A stretch of 64,000 nt of DNA from Bacteroidales bacterium (GCA_016707785.1 JADJGZ010000014.1:62001-126000); one strand, 5' to 3'. Positions 38,112 to 47,224 are shown, counted from the first letter of the stretch. Notes: generated from the letters alone by a model not told the origin. Numbers and translations: made by a program.

Positions 38112-38677
38112 AATAAATATATGGTTTGGGTCAAAAAATGCAGTAGCAAAATAACAACTCCCTTCCACATCATACCCTGTAGGAGATGATAAGGCAAAGG
38201 AACTGTTCTTAATAATAATACAAGGTGTACTTAGTAGTAGTTAAAACCATCCGTTCAATGTGTACGAGTGTTGCAAGTGTGGGTTTTTTCTGACAGACAA
38301 GAGAGTAATAAAAGCAGGTCAGGAATTTCTCTAACCTTTAAAAGTTGAATCTACACAAAGATTCATTACACAAACTTAATGAAAATAGTTATCCAAACAA
38401 TGGGGAAAGTTGTCCGAGTTCAGGAAGTCGGACAAGATTACTGTCCGACTTTTCGATTGTTAAATATACAATTTATTTTCAATCCAAATAAATTGTTAAT
38501 AAGTTTTAAGAAGAAAATATTATATTGAAGTTATGAAAATCAGTCTATTTAAGGATTTGATGAGTTTTAAAACTTTATAAACAGATATTTCTTTCTTAAT
38601 GGAATTACATTTTAGGGACAGTCTTATTAACATATATATTAGGTAGAACATTTTCAGCAAAAAGAGTGTCTGAAATT
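38112..38677. other. Divergent intergenic region between the giant surface gene and the AraC-type gene
   Basis: About 570 bp, AT-rich and without a gene. It must carry promoters for both divergent genes. The only striking element is the TGTCCGA inverted-repeat cluster at 38411-38451. Sequence toward the AraC gene is very AT-rich (GTTAATAAGTTTTAAGAAG and similar). Confidence 0.6.
38411..38451. promoter_or_regulatory. Putative operator: three TGTCCGA half-sites with a perfect 10-bp inverted repeat
   Basis: TGTCCGA (38411-38417) is followed by AAGTCGGACA (38425-38434), a 7-nt spacer and TGTCCGACTT (38442-38451). The last two form a perfect inverted repeat. The position, midway between two divergent genes, one of which encodes a regulator, suggests a protein-binding site. 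A hairpin terminator is the alternative, although only a short TTTT follows. Confidence 0.45.
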
Positions 38678-39913
38678 ATGGCTGAATTAACGTATTTTGA
38701 GTTAGTCGCGATTATGCTTGTTTTCCAGGCTGTGCTCTTTGCGTCCCTATTTGCAGGTATCTATCATAAGACCAGGCATTATCCAAAAAAATTCATAGCA
38801 TGGTATATGTTAGCCAATGCAGCATATTTTGTGTTAGCATGGCTGAATTATTTCGGATATTATAAAGTACTCCGCTTTATATATCCACTTGCTATGCCTT
38901 TGCTTATTAGCTTCCTGCCACTGTTTTATTATTATTTCAGGGCTTTAACTACGATTAAGTACCGTGTTGTAAAGAAGCAGTGGTTTCACCTTGCACTTCC
39001 TGTTGCTGTATTACTGTTTCAATTACCCTTTTACTTTTTTCCTGAACAGCAGGCTTGGGATTTTGTACTGCATAAACCGGTTTCCGGTGATTATTCTAAT
39101 CTGGCTAAATACCTGACCTTAGTGAACCGTATTGGATTTTATGGTTTGTTTACTTTGCAATTCGTATTCTACCTGCTGAAATTCAGAACCAATCTTAAGC
39201 TGCATCGACTCAGGTTAGAACTCATGTTCTCCTATAAAGAGAATCTGGATCTGACATGGATGAGAAACCTTTTTATAGGAATATTACTTTTTTTTGTCAG
39301 TAATGATGTCACCTACTTCTTCCATTTTGCCAATCCTTGGTTTTCGATCATGATCTATTTTATAGGTATGCTTGTGATTAATTTTTATATAGGATACCAT
39401 AGCCTGATCCAGAATGAGCTTGTAGAAAACGAAATTATTGCAAGAATGACGCATTATTGTGCCTTACACAGGGAAATGACACAGCCCCGGACAGATACCC
39501 AGGAGGCATTCATAGTCCAGGAACTACAGAAATACCAACGATCTGCATTAAAAGATGATACACGGGAAATGATCCTGCTCCAATTGGAGAAAATTATGCA
39601 TGAAGAAGAATTATATACTGATTCCCAAATAAGTTTGGAAGAGCTCGCAATGAAGCTTAGCACAAACTCAAAGCACTTATCACAGGCAATTAATGAAAGC
39701 CATCAAAAGAATTTTTTCAACTATATTAATGACCTCAGAATCAGCAAAGCGAAAATGATGCTTCAGGGGGAGACACATACGAATCTTTCTATTGAAGGCA
39801 TTGCCAAAGAAGTGGGTTTCCAGTCAAAATCATCCTTCTATACTGCTTTCAAAAAATCCACAGGAATTACGCCTACTGAGTTCAAGGCGCAATTGGCTAT
39901 TGGTGCCGAGTGA
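38678..39913 (+). CDS. AraC-family transcriptional regulator with N-terminal multi-TM sensor
   Basis: About 411 residues. Residues ~1-245 contain six or seven hydrophobic helices (e.g. LVAIMLVFQAVLFASLFAG, FIYPLAMPLLISFLPLFYYYF, MIYFIGMLVINFYIG), a membrane sensor arrangement common in Bacteroidota AraC-type proteins. Residues ~305-408 are the AraC/XylS double helix-turn-helix: 'ISLEELAMKLSTNSKHLSQAI' and 'SIEGIAKEVGFQSKSSFYTAFKK', followed by TGITPTEFK. It should therefore bind DNA from the inner membrane in response to an external or membrane signal. Start: ATG at 38678 is preferred; an in-frame GTG at 38666 would add four residues. It is divergent from the giant surface protein gene and separated from it by a possible operator, so it may regulate that gene or itself. 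Confidence 0.93.
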   Translation: MAELTYFELVAIMLVFQAVLFASLFAGIYHKTRHYPKKFIAWYMLANAAYFVLAWLNYFGYYKVLRFIYPLAMPLLISFLPLFYYYFRALTTIKYRVVKKQWFHLALPVAVLLFQLPFYFFPEQQAWDFVLHKPVSGDYSNLAKYLTLVNRIGFYGLFTLQFVFYLLKFRTNLKLHRLRLELMFSYKENLDLTWMRNLFIGILLFFVSNDVTYFFHFANPWFSIMIYFIGMLVINFYIGYHSLIQNELVENEIIARMTHYCALHREMTQPRTDTQEAFIVQELQKYQRSALKDDTREMILLQLEKIMHEEELYTDSQISLEELAMKLSTNSKHLSQAINESHQKNFFNYINDLRISKAKMMLQGETHTNLSIEGIAKEVGFQSKSSFYTAFKKSTGITPTEFKAQLAIGAE

Positions 39914-39934
39914 GGCAAGATGTGGAGATGCTGG

Positions 39935-40050
39935 GGCATGAGGGGGAGTCTTGGATGAAGGATGGGGAGATGAGGGGATGGGGGGATGAGGAGATGAGGA
40001 GATGTGGGGATGTGAGGATGAGGGGATGTGGAGATGAGGAGATGAGGGGA
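39935..40050. repeat. Second GATGAGGA-type satellite
   Basis: Imperfect G/A-rich 8-nt repeats (GATGAGGA, GATGGGGA, GATGTGGA), directly followed by the two-hairpin repeat, as at 22082-22330. Confidence 0.8.
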
Positions 40051-40084
40051 TGCCCCGAAGGGGAGCTTTTGGTTCTGAGTGCTG

Positions 40085-40262
40085 GGTGATTAATTTTGGA
40101 TGTCGGATTGTCCCGAAGGGACGCCTTTGGCGCGGAATGCGGATTTGGGATGTCTATTGTCGGATGTCTAATGTGGGATGTCTAAAGTCGGATGTCTAAT
40201 TTTGGATATCGGATTGTCCCGAAGGGACGCCTTTGTCGTGGAATGCGGATTTGGGATGTCCT
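40085..40262. repeat. GGATGTCGGAT-type satellite with two-hairpin repeat copies
   Basis: Degenerate GGATGTC(GGAT/TAAT) repeats interrupted by two copies of CCCGAAGGGACGCCTTTGGC-like sequence. It is the complementary orientation of the 23215-23400 satellite. Confidence 0.7.
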
Positions 40263-40773
40263 AATGTTAAATATTAAACACTAAACTCTAAATCAATAAG
40301 TTAGAATTTACTTTTTCATTTAATATTTAGTGTTGATTATTTGATATTTTTTTGTCTGGAAGTTAGAATCCAATTAAATGATCTATGTTCTATTTGAGGA
40401 GCCAGGTGTTGGGTGTTGAGTCAAAGTGCCAAGGTGCCAAGGTGCCGATGTGCCGATGTGCCGGGTGTCCTGAAGGGGAACTTTTGGCTTATTATGTATT
40501 TTACAATTTGCAATTTTCATTTTGCATTAAACTTGCTCTCCTTTTCAAAATGGGTGTCGTCCACCTATATATGTGCCATATAGTGATATTAAAAAAAGCA
40601 GCCAGTTCTAAAATTAAATCCATTACAGGAATTAATCTTGTTTAAAGTTTACCCTCCCCCAGCCCCTCCCTATAAATAGGGCGGGGAGAAACTTGCATAT
40701 ATTAATGGAGTTGTTTTCATGAATTCATGGAATGCGAGTTCATGAATTGGGAAAAGCGTTCTGAAAGTAGGCA

Positions 40774-40826
40774 GTTCAAAAAAAACAATCCATCAGATCA
40801 ATGAAATAGATCCAACGGATTGTTTT
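40774..40826 (-). terminator. Terminator of the T9SS sialidase-like gene
   Basis: AAAACAATCC (40782-40791) pairs with GGATTGTTTT (40817-40826). On the minus strand the stem is followed by eight T. It lies 54 nt after the stop at 40880. Confidence 0.85.
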
Positions 40827-40879
40827 ATTAAAAGTTGAGTGTGGAATAGAACCTGTGATTCAATTCCAATTAACTGAGA

Positions 40880-43800
40880 CTATCTGCTGATGATAAACTG
40901 TCGGCTCCAACCGGTATGTTGGTTTTCGAGACGGAGTAGATACATTCCATTAGATAGTTTTTTGAGGTCGAGCGACTTTTTAAATCCTTCGGTTACATTA
41001 ACATTATTCTCCTGGTAAACAGTAATGTTAGAGGAATTAATGATTTTCAATTTGTAAGTACCGGCAGGCAGGTTGTTGCTTTGGATGGAGAACCGGCCAT
41101 TGTTTGGATTCGGGAACAATTCGATGGATTGAATTCCATTTGGTTCCTGCAGACCTGTGCAATCGAAGAATGTCACTTTTACATCTTTTGAAGAAACACA
41201 GTTGTTGGCATCTGTAACAGTGATAGTATAGTTGAACTGACCAAGACCTCTGCCAACTGTATCCACTTCAATTGTTGGAGAAGTGGCACCTCCGGGTGTC
41301 CAGAGGTATGATCCTGCATTAGGGATGGTAGCATCAAAAACTACAGGCCTGTTTCCACAACTCGATGTATCATGGGTAGCGATAAATGGCAGCGCATTTA
41401 CCTTTACAAGCTGGCTGGTAGAAACCAGGCATTTTGTAATGGAATCAGTAAATGAATAAGAGATGCTAAATTCACCTGCACCAGCGATAGCGGGGTCAAA
41501 CACATTTCCACTAACCCCTTGTCCCTGGAAAGTTCCACCGGCAGGGGTTCCATTAAGGGTAACTGCAGGGGCAGAAACGCAGACGGGAGCAATAGGATCA
41601 AGGCTGACAGCTGGTAAAGCTGCAATTGTAATGATATGGGAGGCAGAATTTACACAACTGTTGGCATCAGAATACGTATAGGTGAGGGTATGAACTCCGG
41701 CACCTGCAACAATGGGATCAAATGCAATTCCATTGGCAGCAACACCAGGACCTGCATAAAGTCCCCCGGCCGGTAAGCCTCCGGTAAGGTCAAATGCAGG
41801 GTCATTCCCACACACTGAATCAGACATTGAAAAGGTGACATCCGGAAGCGCATTGATGGTGAGGCTGACAGGAGTCGGAGCACTTTCACAACCGGTGATG
41901 CTTTGAGTAACATTATAGTTGTAAACACCGGGCAATGTTTTACCTGTAGCGTAAGAACTGCCACTTCCCACATAAAGCGTACCGTTGTACCATCTGAGAT
42001 TTTCACCGGTAGCTGTGAGGTTGGGTACAGTTTCCCCTATACATATTACTTCGTTATTGGCAGTTGGATTAGCAGGAACAGTACTCACTGTTATATAAGC
42101 TGTCTTTGTAATGCTATTTGAACCGGCCTGATTGGTAACGGTAAGTGTTACATCATACTCCCCAGCAGTATTATAAACAATATTGGAAGGATTTTGGGCG
42201 GTTGAAGTGGATGGGTTTCCTCCAGGGAATGACCAGGCCCAACTTGTAGGAGGCCCTGCTGAGAAATCCTGGAAATTAATTCCTTGTCCTTCGCAAGCAG
42301 CGGTATCGTTTACTGAAAAACCAGCTGTCGGGGCAACCGGAGTCAAAGCCCTGACTGTAGCAGTGCGTTTGTGTATCGGAGTTCCATTGCTGCCGGTAGT
42401 AACAATATTAAGAGTATAATCTCCGATTGGTACGGATCCATTTCCGGTGATCTGCACAGGAACGAAACCAGGGTATGACCAGAGCTTATTTCCTTCAGGA
42501 TAAGAAATTGTGAATAATCCCGGAGATCCTGACATGGTTGCAGAAACAAAAACAGTATCAGAATAGAGCTTAACAGATGGAACTTTCACATTGATGATCG
42601 CAACAGGAGAAAGCGTATCTATGGCAGGTTCTGCTTTTACAGCATAATCAGGGAAATAGGCAACATAACTGCCAAAATTGTTGTCCCTGAAGTCAGTCCA
42701 TGAGGCCATAGCAGTTACAGGGTTAGAGGCAATGCCATTATAATCCCCGAGGTACATGGGAGTTCCACCTCCACCGCAGCTGTTGCAATTGATTTTGAAT
42801 TTTTTATTTGAAATCTTTTGATTTGGAGCAAAGGTATTTCCGTCATCGGAATAGGTACCATAGATCATACAACTATCACTGGTAGGTACGTCCCGGGTAT
42901 CCATCCAGGAAATATAAAGTCGTCCGTTGGTTTTCTCGCACCAGATGGTAGGAAACCAGTTATGGTTGGCTTGGGAATTAGCATCATCGTTTACCACTTT
43001 AGCTGCAGAGAAAGTTGCACCGCCATCATCAGAGAACCTGCAGAAGATATCAGGTTTATTACCATTTCCGGTAGGATTATTGGATGCATATACAAGGTAG
43101 AGACGACCGCGATGAGGGCCATAGCTATTGTCACAAGCCACAAAAGGGTAGGGGCGGGTACGCATATTTTGAACGGCATTTCTACCGCCTACCTGTGTGC
43201 CAACAGTATTGGCGTATTGTTGTGAAGATTTTAGAGTAAAGGTTTGCCCCCCGTCTGTTGATCTGTAAAATTTATAAACCGAAGCGAATGAACTTCCGGT
43301 ATTAGCTACTGAGTAAACTGCTCCTCCCTGAATATCTCCGTTAGGTCCAACACAAACCATAGAGCCGGGAAGTGCGGAACCACTAAAGCTGGCAGGTGAT
43401 TGCCAGGTGGCACCCAGGTCGGCACTTTTTGAAAAACTCTGGCCTGAAGAGCTGGAGTTTGTCATAATACCATAGATGAAATTTGAGTAAGGTCCACCGG
43501 TCTGGTCAGATGCAATCCAGTTCTTATCTGATCCTGCCATCGCTGTTACCGGGGTATTCCAGTTTTGACCATTATTGGCTGACATTGCAACTTTAACACC
43601 TTGAATGGTGGATGCTCCATACATATTCTGGTAGGCCAGGTTGCCAAGGCTATCATAGGATACAACCACATCACCCCACATACCAGTCCAGCTTGGATTT
43701 GAAGCTGTCCATGTGAAACCATCATTTGTATAGTAACCTTTTCCACCTGCTGAACCTGTGGAATTCCACACTGCATAATATTGCAATGGATTCATTGGAT

Positions 43801-44038
43801 TATTGGCGATACTGCATTCAGCAAAGTCCACACCAAGTTTGAAGTTGTCATAATCATCAATGGTGATCACAGTAGCCTGGATCTGATCATTATGGTAAGG
43901 GGAATAACCAGGTGCCATGATCATAGGATCACGAAACTTGTTTTCATCTTTTATAGCAGGTTGTGCAAGGAGGTTTGACAGTGCACAGAAAAGGAGAAAC
44001 AGCACCATCGGAAGGATGCGCAGAGTAGAGTTTTTCAT
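40880..44038 (-). CDS. T9SS-secreted sialidase-like/BNR propeller protein with PKD and Ig-like domains
   Basis: 1,052 residues. Signal peptide MKNSTLRILPMVLFLLF...SNLLAQ. Residues ~60-475 form a sialidase-fold-like propeller with Asp-box-like motifs ('SADLGATW', 'STDGGQTF', 'SDDGGATF', 'SDDGNTF') related to the N-terminus of the 17428 protein. A PKD domain follows (~570-655; 'WAWSFPGGNPS'), then Ig/PKD-like units with paired cysteines (~655-950). The final ~88 residues are a typical T9SS type A sorting domain: IELFPNPNNGRFSI, 'AGTYKLKIINSSN', 'LSNGMYLLRL' and the basic end FIISR. It therefore has the standard type IX exit signal, unlike its 17428 relative, which has the dockerin-like module instead. 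The terminator is strong and the gene is monocistronic. Confidence 0.93.
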   Translation of the reverse strand: MKNSTLRILPMVLFLLFCALSNLLAQPAIKDENKFRDPMIMAPGYSPYHNDQIQATVITIDDYDNFKLGVDFAECSIANNPMNPLQYYAVWNSTGSAGGKGYYTNDGFTWTASNPSWTGMWGDVVVSYDSLGNLAYQNMYGASTIQGVKVAMSANNGQNWNTPVTAMAGSDKNWIASDQTGGPYSNFIYGIMTNSSSSGQSFSKSADLGATWQSPASFSGSALPGSMVCVGPNGDIQGGAVYSVANTGSSFASVYKFYRSTDGGQTFTLKSSQQYANTVGTQVGGRNAVQNMRTRPYPFVACDNSYGPHRGRLYLVYASNNPTGNGNKPDIFCRFSDDGGATFSAAKVVNDDANSQANHNWFPTIWCEKTNGRLYISWMDTRDVPTSDSCMIYGTYSDDGNTFAPNQKISNKKFKINCNSCGGGGTPMYLGDYNGIASNPVTAMASWTDFRDNNFGSYVAYFPDYAVKAEPAIDTLSPVAIINVKVPSVKLYSDTVFVSATMSGSPGLFTISYPEGNKLWSYPGFVPVQITGNGSVPIGDYTLNIVTTGSNGTPIHKRTATVRALTPVAPTAGFSVNDTAACEGQGINFQDFSAGPPTSWAWSFPGGNPSTSTAQNPSNIVYNTAGEYDVTLTVTNQAGSNSITKTAYITVSTVPANPTANNEVICIGETVPNLTATGENLRWYNGTLYVGSGSSYATGKTLPGVYNYNVTQSITGCESAPTPVSLTINALPDVTFSMSDSVCGNDPAFDLTGGLPAGGLYAGPGVAANGIAFDPIVAGAGVHTLTYTYSDANSCVNSASHIITIAALPAVSLDPIAPVCVSAPAVTLNGTPAGGTFQGQGVSGNVFDPAIAGAGEFSISYSFTDSITKCLVSTSQLVKVNALPFIATHDTSSCGNRPVVFDATIPNAGSYLWTPGGATSPTIEVDTVGRGLGQFNYTITVTDANNCVSSKDVKVTFFDCTGLQEPNGIQSIELFPNPNNGRFSIQSNNLPAGTYKLKIINSSNITVYQENNVNVTEGFKKSLDLKKLSNGMYLLRLENQHTGWSRQFIISR

Positions 44039-44214
44039 TGAAAGTGTTTTTGTTTTTTTTCGGATATAAAGGTACGATTTTTTTTAGACTTTTCACTTTT
44101 ATACTGATGCTAATCCATTTTGGTATCAACCAATCGGTGGATTACCTGAAATGCACGGTTAAATTGAATCTTTGTCCGCTCATTTCTGGCAGGTGTTTCG
44201 ATGTAATATTTCAT

Positions 44215-44222
44215 TATCTTTG
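44215..44222 (+). promoter_or_regulatory. -7 box TATCTTTG upstream of the 44263 lipoprotein gene
   Basis: TATCTTTG matches the Bacteroidota -7 consensus TAnnTTTG exactly and lies 40 nt before the ATG at 44263. The -33 region has only a weak TTTC (44196-44199). A TTTTAACCAAAGACC stretch in the leader partly resembles the AACCAAAACCCAA motif. Confidence 0.45.
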
Positions 44223-44262
44223 TTTCAGATAGCTTTTTTCTAACCATTTTAACCAAAGACCT

Positions 44263-44778
44263 ATGAAATTTTCCCATCTGCAGAAAGTACTAGTTTCTTT
44301 TGTATTATTTGGCCTGGTTGTGCTCTTTGCCGGTTGCCCATATTCCAGTTCTGTTCCTATCGATGAAGGGAGTCTGAAAGTTCCTGAGTACCTGGATGGT
44401 AAATGGGTGCGTACTTCGGATAAGGATTCTGAGAGCCCTACCTATTTTGAGATCAAAAAGGACGACAAGAACCATGCAACATTGATGAAATATGAGTTTT
44501 CATCCAGTGATTCCATCTATGAAAGTACTACCTACCATCTTACATTTTCTGATGTTGATGGTGACGTATTTATGAATGCCATTGAAGAAGGTGGATCCAG
44601 CTATTCTCTTTTCAAATACATGTATGATGAAAAGACGAATGAGATCACTACTTATGAAGTAACTGATTACATAAAGGAAACCTTCAACTCTTCCAGCGAA
44701 TTGAAGAGTTTTATCAGTAAGAACAAGGATGTAAGTTATTTCTATACTACTACTATTGATAATTACACCAGAATGTAG
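44263..44778 (+). CDS. Lipoprotein of unknown function
   Basis: 171 residues. Signal peptide II: MKFSHLQKVLVSFVLFGLV then lipobox L-F-A-G-C (Cys ~25). The mature part is a single beta-rich domain with an opening 'LDGKWVRTSD' strand and regular alternating strands (TYFEIKKDD, TLMKYEFSSS, YHLTFSDVDGDVFMNA, FKYMYDEKTNEITTYEVTDY). That pattern suggests a lipocalin/META-like small barrel. It is convergent with the PNP gene (25 nt between stops) and probably monocistronic. No family is recognised with confidence. Confidence 0.85.
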   Translation: MKFSHLQKVLVSFVLFGLVVLFAGCPYSSSVPIDEGSLKVPEYLDGKWVRTSDKDSESPTYFEIKKDDKNHATLMKYEFSSSDSIYESTTYHLTFSDVDGDVFMNAIEEGGSSYSLFKYMYDEKTNEITTYEVTDYIKETFNSSSELKSFISKNKDVSYFYTTTIDNYTRM

Positions 44779-44802
44779 TTTTATTTGATAATCCATTGAT
44801 AA

Positions 44803-45615
44803 TTAAAGCAATGGAATCAAATCCCTAAATAGCCGGATCAGCTTTTCTTCTGCTAGTCCGGCTGTTTTTATGATATCATCAATATCGGCAGGCAGGAGGT
44901 TATCAGGATCACATTCATCAGTGAGTACAGAAATGGCTGCACAAGGCATATTCATATGATTAGCTGTTATCACCTCAGGTACAGTTGACATACCAACGGC
45001 ATCAGCTCCTATGGTTCTTAGAAACCTGTATTCAGCTCTTGTTTCAAGATTAGGACCGGAAACTGCAACATATACTCCCTGATGTAAAGGAATGTTTAGT
45101 TTTACAGCAAGATCACGTAATAGTTGATTAATTTTTTGGGAATAGGGCCGGCTCATATCGGGAAACCTGGGGCCAAGTTCATCAATATTGCTGCCAATCA
45201 GTGGATTACCAGGCAGAAGGTTAATATGGTCATCAAGGAGCATCAGATCACCCTTGCGATAGGCTGGATTCATGGCACCGGCGGCGTTGGAAAGTAATAG
45301 CCATTTAATTCCCATAAGTTTCATCACCCTGATTGGGAATGTCACCTCCTGAAATGAATAACCTTCATAGAAATGGAATCTACCCTGCATGGCCAGCACC
45401 TTTTTATTGCCGAGATTTCCATAAATGAGTTTCCCTTTATGAAATTCAACAGTTGCTAACGGAAAATGAGGGATATCACTATAGTCAAGCTGCTGGAGGA
45501 TGTCGATTTCATTGATGAGTTTACCCAGTCCGGTACCCAGTACAATTCCTATCTCCGGGGCTATCATCCCTTTATGTTGAAGAAAATCAGCGGTCTCTTT
45601 TATCCTGTTAAACAT
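44803..45615 (-). CDS. punA: Purine-nucleoside phosphorylase, trimeric PNP/MTAP family
   Basis: 270 residues from the ATG at 45615; an upstream in-frame TTG at 45627 would add four residues. It catalyses phosphorolysis of purine (deoxy)nucleosides to the base and (deoxy)ribose-1-phosphate in cytosolic purine salvage. Family motifs: phosphate loop IVLGTGLG, 'QGRFHFYEGYSFQEVTFPIR', LLLSNAAGAMN, 'SGPNLETRAEYRFLR' and GMSTVPEVI. The base-recognition position reads VLTDECD, with Asp where inosine/guanosine-specific enzymes usually have Asn; this might broaden base preference or be a lineage variant. The length is normal and there is no sign of damage. It is divergent from DUF493. Confidence 0.95.
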   Translation of the reverse strand: MFNRIKETADFLQHKGMIAPEIGIVLGTGLGKLINEIDILQQLDYSDIPHFPLATVEFHKGKLIYGNLGNKKVLAMQGRFHFYEGYSFQEVTFPIRVMKLMGIKWLLLSNAAGAMNPAYRKGDLMLLDDHINLLPGNPLIGSNIDELGPRFPDMSRPYSQKINQLLRDLAVKLNIPLHQGVYVAVSGPNLETRAEYRFLRTIGADAVGMSTVPEVITANHMNMPCAAISVLTDECDPDNLLPADIDDIIKTAGLAEEKLIRLFRDLIPLL

Positions 45616-45963
45616 AAGTTGAGTCAATGGGTTATTAATTATAGAGCTACTTTCGGAAATTTGCAGATGTAGCTAAGATACGGAATTAGATATTCTTAAA
45701 GATGGTTTAGATTTCTCGAGTAGAAGATTGTTTAGAATTCAGGAGTCAGAATTCAAGAATCCAAGAATCCAAGAATTCAGAATGTCTTCTCTGCAGAAAA
45801 GTCGGAAAGTTAATAATGTGCACAATATTTGGAAACTATTCCGGCCCGCCTGACTGATGCTTATCCACATGAAAATTCTCACTTTATTCAGTCGGGCAGG
45901 CTTCAGAATTCTTCGGGAAATAGTATTTTTAGACATTCTCATAATTTACTCAAATTCTTCCAA

Positions 45964-46236
45964 TTGAATACTACTGATGCTCAAAGATTTAAGGAACAAT
46001 TAGACAAGAGTGTCTCCTGGCCTTCTGTTTATATGTTTAAGATTATTTTCCTGGCCGATCACCGGAGATATGCTTTGGTTCGAAGTAAATTTCCTGATGA
46101 GGCCCGGTTTTTTGAAAAGCAATCCTCCAAGGGTAAATATATTAGTATTACAGTTAAGGAGGTGATGCTTAATGCGGATGAGGTTGTAAAACGATACCAG
46201 GAAATTTCGGAAATAGAAGGTGTACTTCTTTTGTAG
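45964..46236 (+). CDS. DUF493 (YbeD-like) family protein
   Basis: About 90 residues from a TTG at 45964 (TTG AAT ACT ACT GAT). The open frame extends upstream to 45829, but that part is low-complexity DNA (gaattc/tcgggaa) and has no counterpart in the family. Family features: 'WPSVYMFKIIF' strand, SSKGKYISITVKEVML and the C-terminal 'IEGVLLL', matching the small ferredoxin-like fold DUF493 family (typically ~85-100 residues), of unknown or putative regulatory role. A truncated near-identical copy of its 3' half lies at 54079-54223. No ATG is available in frame, so the start is uncertain. Confidence 0.75.
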   Translation: MNTTDAQRFKEQLDKSVSWPSVYMFKIIFLADHRRYALVRSKFPDEARFFEKQSSKGKYISITVKEVMLNADEVVKRYQEISEIEGVLLL

Positions 46237-46257
46237 TTGAAACAGAGTCCTAAGCAG

Positions 46258-46400
46258 GACTTCCAGACTTCGGACGATTAGTTCGGGTGTAATTTCTTCC
46301 TAATTGGAAACAGATTACTATGTATCCAAAAACCAACCTTATTCTTTAACCAACCTTAGTAGCAATGGTTATTTAAGGATTTAAACCTTATTCCCTTATT
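46258..46400. repeat. Direct repeat a1 (pair with 46712-46850)
   Basis: GACTTCGGACGATTAGT, TTGGAAACAGATT, TATGTATCCAAAAACCAACC and GTAGCAATGGTTATTTAAGG occur in the same order in both copies with about ten differences. The inner copy is at 46712-46850. Confidence 0.85.
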
Positions 46401-46496
46401 AGTGTCTTACTTCTCAATTCCAAATTCGTTGATCTTCAATCGTTAATCAAAATGCTCTTGAATATGGATTGTCGACTAACAGACCATCAGAAATCA

Positions 46497-46712
46497 GGAC
46501 AATAGGGATTTCCTTGTATTGCCTATTGTGCCTTTCTATTGTGAACTATTGTGTCTATTGTGTTTAAGCTCATGTGCATTTTACAATTTTTTTGAACCAC
46601 AATAGGCACATAGAACACAATAGGGATTTCCTTGTATTGCCTATTGTGCCTTTCTATTGTGAACTATTGTGTCTATTGTGTTTAAAACTCATGTGCATAC
46701 TGCAATTTTTTT
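46497..46712. repeat. Two adjacent ~95-bp direct repeats built on TATTGTG words
   Basis: CAATAGGGATTTCCTTG, CCTATTGTGCC, TTCTATTGTGAACTATTGTG and CTCATGTGCAT occur at 46497-46590 and again at 46617-46712. They are almost identical and themselves contain short TATTGTG repeats. Confidence 0.85.
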
Positions 46713-47200
46713 CCTGACTTCGGACGATTAGTGCGGGTGCAATTTCTTCCATATTGGAAACAGATTGCTATGTATCCAAAAACCAACCTTATTCTTTAAC
46801 CAACCTTAGTAGCAATGGTTATTTAAGGAATTAAACCTTATTCCTTATTATTTTTTTCAGGGTTTTCTGATACTTATGAAGAAACTTATAATATTCTACT
46901 TCAAAAGTTTTTATTCGAAGATATTCATGTTGATATAGAATAAGGTAATAAGGTTAGGTAAATTAAGGGATTTCTTCTTGTTACTAAGGTTAAGAAAACA
47001 AGATAAGGTTTTATCGACTTTTCAAATAAAAAACATGTTGTAAAAATAGCCATTTGTGCGGCAAAACTTAAAAACATTAGTTTTATCTTATTAATAATCA
47101 GCAACTTTAAAAGTCGTTCAAGCTAAAATTCACAGACTGTCAGATTTGCCCACAAGATCGAAAATGGTTGACTGATTTGGGTTCCAATTGCCGGGCCAAG

Positions 47201-47224
47201 TGCCCCGAAGGGGAGCCTTTGGCT
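47201..47224. repeat. Two-hairpin dispersed repeat (example copy)
   Basis: CCCCGAAGGGG directly followed by AGCCTTTGGCT: two small hairpins in tandem (CCCC-GAA-GGGG and AGCC-TTT-GGCT). Other copies or variants lie near 22082, 23235 (reverse), 40053, 40109, 40213, 40468 and 54050 (reverse, diverged). Confidence 0.75.

Larger units (their letters stand above)
39914..40773. other. Repeat-rich non-coding spacer
   Basis: It holds a GATGAGGA-type satellite (39935-40050), two-hairpin repeat copies at ~40053-40075, ~40109-40132 and ~40213-40235, a GGATGTCGGAT-type satellite (40085-40262), a GTGCCAAG/GTGCCGAT satellite (~40425-40465) and another hairpin-repeat copy (~40468-40490). The 86-codon frame at 40385-40645 is made of these repeats and is not considered a gene. 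Confidence 0.7.

Noticed and set aside
40385..40645. 86-codon open frame in the spacer after the AraC gene
   Set aside because: It is built from GTGCC satellite and two-hairpin repeat sequence.
45829..45963. Upstream extension of the DUF493 frame
   Set aside because: Low-complexity gaattc-type DNA with no counterpart in the family; the family length fits a start near 45964.
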